From: Clostridiales bacterium
GTDB lineage: Bacteria; Bacillota; Clostridia; Peptostreptococcales; Anaerovoracaceae
Direction of reading: 5' to 3'
DNA length: 46,892 nt
Assembly: GCA_012729355.1 (NCBI GenBank)
Contig: JAAYDG010000017.1
Location: 1-46,892 of the forward strand
Shown here piece after piece: positions 44,246-46,892 of the stretch. Each line of letters opens with the position of its first letter. Position 1 is the stretch's first letter. Below the pieces are notes generated by a model that worked only from the letters and a program-made list of their open reading frames with translations, had not been told where the DNA came from and made no database searches. Made by a program: the position numbers and the translations under genes.

Positions 44246-44692
44246 ATGAAAGTGCTACGAACAATCGTATTGCTCCTGCTGGCAGTGCTGGTCCTGTGGG
44301 CCGGAATCCGGCAGACTGTACCGCCAGAACTGCCGGAACAGGAACTCGACGAAACCGGATGGTATTATTCCGTCGAGGATGTATCCTTGTACCTGCATCT
44401 TTACGGCACACTGCCCTCCAACTATATCACGAAGGAGGAAGCCGAAGAGATGGGCTGGTCCGGCGGATCGCCGGATGTGGACTTCCCCGGCTATGCCATA
44501 GGCGGTGATGTATTCGGCAACTACGAAGGCCTGCTGCCGCGGAGCGAAGGACGGACCTACCGGGAGTGTGACATCGATACGCTCGGCCGGGAATCCCGGG
44601 GTCCCAACCGGCTGGTCTATTCCGATGACGGCCTCATTTTCTATACGGAAGACCACTACAACAGTTTTCTTCAACTCTATCCAAGCCGGTGA
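44246..44692 (+). CDS. Barnase-family (N1/T1/U2) ribonuclease, secreted or membrane-anchored
   Basis: Signal/TM MKVLRTIVLLLLAVLVLWAGI then VEDVSLYLHLYGTLPSNYITKEEAEEMGW...GYAIGGDVFGNYEGLLPRSEGRTYRECDIDTLGRESRGPNRLVYSDDGLIFYTEDHYNSFLQL, colinear with barnase. Confidence 0.92.
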   Translation: MKVLRTIVLLLLAVLVLWAGIRQTVPPELPEQELDETGWYYSVEDVSLYLHLYGTLPSNYITKEEAEEMGWSGGSPDVDFPGYAIGGDVFGNYEGLLPRSEGRTYRECDIDTLGRESRGPNRLVYSDDGLIFYTEDHYNSFLQLYPSR

Positions 44693-44705
44693 TCGTTGAA
44701 AGAGC

Positions 44706-44752
44706 AAAGCAACAGGCAGCCCGATGGCCGCCTGTTGCTTTTATTTTTCTTA
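44706..44752 (+). terminator. Intrinsic terminator of the barnase-like gene
   Basis: AAAGCAACAGGC-AGCCCGATGGCC-GCCTGTTGCTTT followed by TATTTTTC. Confidence 0.7.
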
Positions 44753-44755
44753 TCT

Positions 44756-46054
44756 TCAGCCCAGGAGGCGGCGCACAGATCGGCCCACATGGTATCGGAC
44801 CTGTTCCGCATCCAGCGTCAGATATGAAGAGTTGTCATATAATATGTTACCGTCAACAATTGTGGTTTGCACATCGCCGGCTTGGACTGCATACGTGAGC
44901 ATGGGCAGGATGTCCGGCGCAGGGTACATATGGGGGGCGTCAAAGGAAACCGCTGCGATATCCGCCTTGTTCCCCACCATCAATTCCCCGGTATCGCTGC
45001 GCCCCTGGGCTTTCGCACCGGCGGTGGTGGCCATGCGTATCACGGCGCCGGGCGGGACCACTGTCGCATCTCTGTGATAGCCGTTGTGGATCACGGCAGC
45101 CAGGTGCATTTCTTCCAACATGTTTAAATTGTTGTTGCTGGCCGCGCCGTCGGTGCCGAGCACCACGTTCACGCCCTTTTGCAGCGCCTTGACGACGGGG
45201 GCGAAGCCGCTGCCCAGTTTCATGTTGCTGGAAGGATTGTGGATGAAACTCGTCTTTTTTTCCGCAAGGATGTCCAGATCCGTGTCTTCGCAGTGTACAC
45301 AGTGGGCTGCCAGCACAGGAGAATCCAATGTCCCCAGATCGCGGAACCATTCCGTCGGCGTCTTTCCGTATCGCTCCTTGCACTCTTTGTGTTCCCGCAG
45401 GGTCTCGGAAAGATGCAGGTGAATGCGTCCCCCCTCCTGCCTGCAAAGCGCTGAAAAGTATTCCACGGTACGGGGCGTCGTCAGGTATTCGGAATGGATG
45501 CCGAAATCCACCAGGAGTCTTGCGTCGGCTTTTCCGTTGAACGCTTTGTAAAACGCCATGGCGTCGGTGATGCGCTGACAGTCTTCGCCCTTCATCTCCG
45601 GATCCTGACAGGTCAGAGGCAAACAGAGGTTCGCTTTGATCCCGCTGTCGATCACCACTTGCGCCGTCTGGTCCGGGTAATAATACATATCCGTAAACGA
45701 CGTGATCCCGCAGGCCAGCATTTCCAGGATGGCCAGTTGGGAGCCGGCAACGATATCCTCCTCGTTCAAATTCGCCTCGACGGGCATGATTTTGCCGAAG
45801 AGCCATTCCTGAAGGGGCAGGTCGCTGCCTACGCCGCGGAGAAGCACCATCGGTGCGTGGCAATGGCAGTTGACGAGTCCGGGAATCAGCAGGCAGCCTT
45901 TCATATCCTTGGCCTCATCGTATCCGTCCGTCGGCATTTCGGCGCCGATATACGTGATCGTCGGACCGTCGATCCCGAGGTAACCGTTTCGGATTACCTT
46001 CCCCTCCGCCGGCGATCCTGCCAGGATATCACAGTTTTTCAACAGTCTTTTCAC
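44756..46054 (-). CDS. Amidohydrolase, 5'-methylthioadenosine/S-adenosylhomocysteine deaminase type
   Basis: CLLIPGLVNCHCHAPMVLLRGVGSDLPLQEWLFGKIMPVEANLNEEDI...HLHLSETLREHKEC...LAAHCVHCEDTDLDIL...NPSSNMKLGSGFAPV...LGTDGAASNNNLNMLEEM. Confidence 0.92.
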   Translation of the reverse strand: MKRLLKNCDILAGSPAEGKVIRNGYLGIDGPTITYIGAEMPTDGYDEAKDMKGCLLIPGLVNCHCHAPMVLLRGVGSDLPLQEWLFGKIMPVEANLNEEDIVAGSQLAILEMLACGITSFTDMYYYPDQTAQVVIDSGIKANLCLPLTCQDPEMKGEDCQRITDAMAFYKAFNGKADARLLVDFGIHSEYLTTPRTVEYFSALCRQEGGRIHLHLSETLREHKECKERYGKTPTEWFRDLGTLDSPVLAAHCVHCEDTDLDILAEKKTSFIHNPSSNMKLGSGFAPVVKALQKGVNVVLGTDGAASNNNLNMLEEMHLAAVIHNGYHRDATVVPPGAVIRMATTAGAKAQGRSDTGELMVGNKADIAAVSFDAPHMYPAPDILPMLTYAVQAGDVQTTIVDGNILYDNSSYLTLDAEQVRYHVGRSVRRLLG

Positions 46055-46878
46055 GATATCCTCCTGAGTATTTCTGTAAAGTACTTCTCGAATTCCCCGG
46101 CGATGCGAAGGGATGTTTCGGTGACTTCCTCGCTGGTCAGAGGCTGATCCAAAACGCCGGCAGCCATGTTGGTCATCACGGACAGGCCCAGGACAGGAAT
46201 CCTGCAGTGGGCCGCTGTCAGCGCTTCCGTGACCGTGGACATGCCCGCTGCATCACCGCCCAGGATCCTGGCCGCGCGAATTTCCGCCGGACTTTCGTAC
46301 TGCGGTCCGCCAAAGAAGAAGTATACGCCTTCGTGGACATTGAGTGTCGTTTGACCGGCGCAATCCAGGGCGAGCTTTCGCAGATCCCGGTCATACATGT
46401 TCCCCGTGTCGAAGAACCGCGGGCCGAACTCGGCAATATTCGGACCGACCATGGGAGAGAGCCCCATGAATTTGATGTGGTCTTTGATGACCATGATATC
46501 CCCCACCTGGTAGGAAGTATTGATGGCGCCGGCTGCATTGGTGAGGATCAGCTTTTGGATCCCGAGGATCTTCAGGACCCGGACCGGAGCGGCCAGTTCT
46601 TGGAAGGTATAGCCCTCGTACGAATGAAACCGTCCGGACATGCAGCATACTTTGTGTCCTTCGATCGTACCGAGTATCAGCTTGCCGGCGTGATCCGGCG
46701 CTGTCGACACCAGAAAATTCGGGATATCTTTGTAAGGAATTTCGATGGGATCCCGGACATTTCGGTCATATTCTCCCAGGCCGGTCCCGAGAACGATCCC
46801 CAGTTCCGGCTGGAATCCGCCGGATACCTCACGGATGTATTCGGCACTCTCCCGGTAGTATTCATAGGTGTATTCCAC
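46051..46878 (-). CDS. Purine nucleoside phosphorylase
   Basis: PELGIVLGTGLGEYDRNV...GRFHSYEGYTFQELAAPVRVLKILGIQKLILTNAAGAIN...PNIAEFGPRFFDTGNMYDRDLRKLA...STVTEALTAAHCRIPVLGLSVMTNMAAG. Confidence 0.95.
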   Translation of the reverse strand: MEYTYEYYRESAEYIREVSGGFQPELGIVLGTGLGEYDRNVRDPIEIPYKDIPNFLVSTAPDHAGKLILGTIEGHKVCCMSGRFHSYEGYTFQELAAPVRVLKILGIQKLILTNAAGAINTSYQVGDIMVIKDHIKFMGLSPMVGPNIAEFGPRFFDTGNMYDRDLRKLALDCAGQTTLNVHEGVYFFFGGPQYESPAEIRAARILGGDAAGMSTVTEALTAAHCRIPVLGLSVMTNMAAGVLDQPLTSEEVTETSLRIAGEFEKYFTEILRRIS

Positions 46879-46892
46879 AGTTCGCTCCTTTC

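Overview
Gene-dense, moderately high-GC chromosomal window, most consistent with an anaerobic Clostridia-type Firmicute (inference from gene content and order). Most of it is core genome on the minus strand: selA (partial, left edge), tsf-rpsB, gmk-rpoZ, yicC, a divIVA-yggT-sepF-yggS division cluster, trmD-rimM-khpA-rpsP-ffh-ylxM, and thrS behind a T-box leader. Metabolic genes include NfnAB, a biotin-dependent Na+-pumping decarboxylase operon containing two different carboxyltransferase subunits, and an MTA-salvage-like trio (MtnA-like isomerase, MTA/SAH deaminase, PNP). Accessory highlights: (1) a compact, divergent Tad/Flp-type pilus locus (about 28.36-34.07 kb) with degenerate ATPase P-loops, very small pilin-like ORFs missed by the ORF track, and a promoter flanked by near-identical direct repeats; (2) a barnase-family ribonuclease with all catalytic residues but no adjacent barstar, and a TATAAT box so close to the ATG that the mRNA may be leaderless; (3) a roughly 195-nt intergenic structured RNA candidate (6S-like architecture) with its own promoter and terminator at about 10.57-10.77 kb; (4) a ylxM-ffh promoter whose -35 lies inside the upstream gene's terminator stem. 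No CRISPR array, rRNA, prophage or IS element was recognised; tRNAs were not systematically searched. All family calls are from reading the translations; no database search was run.
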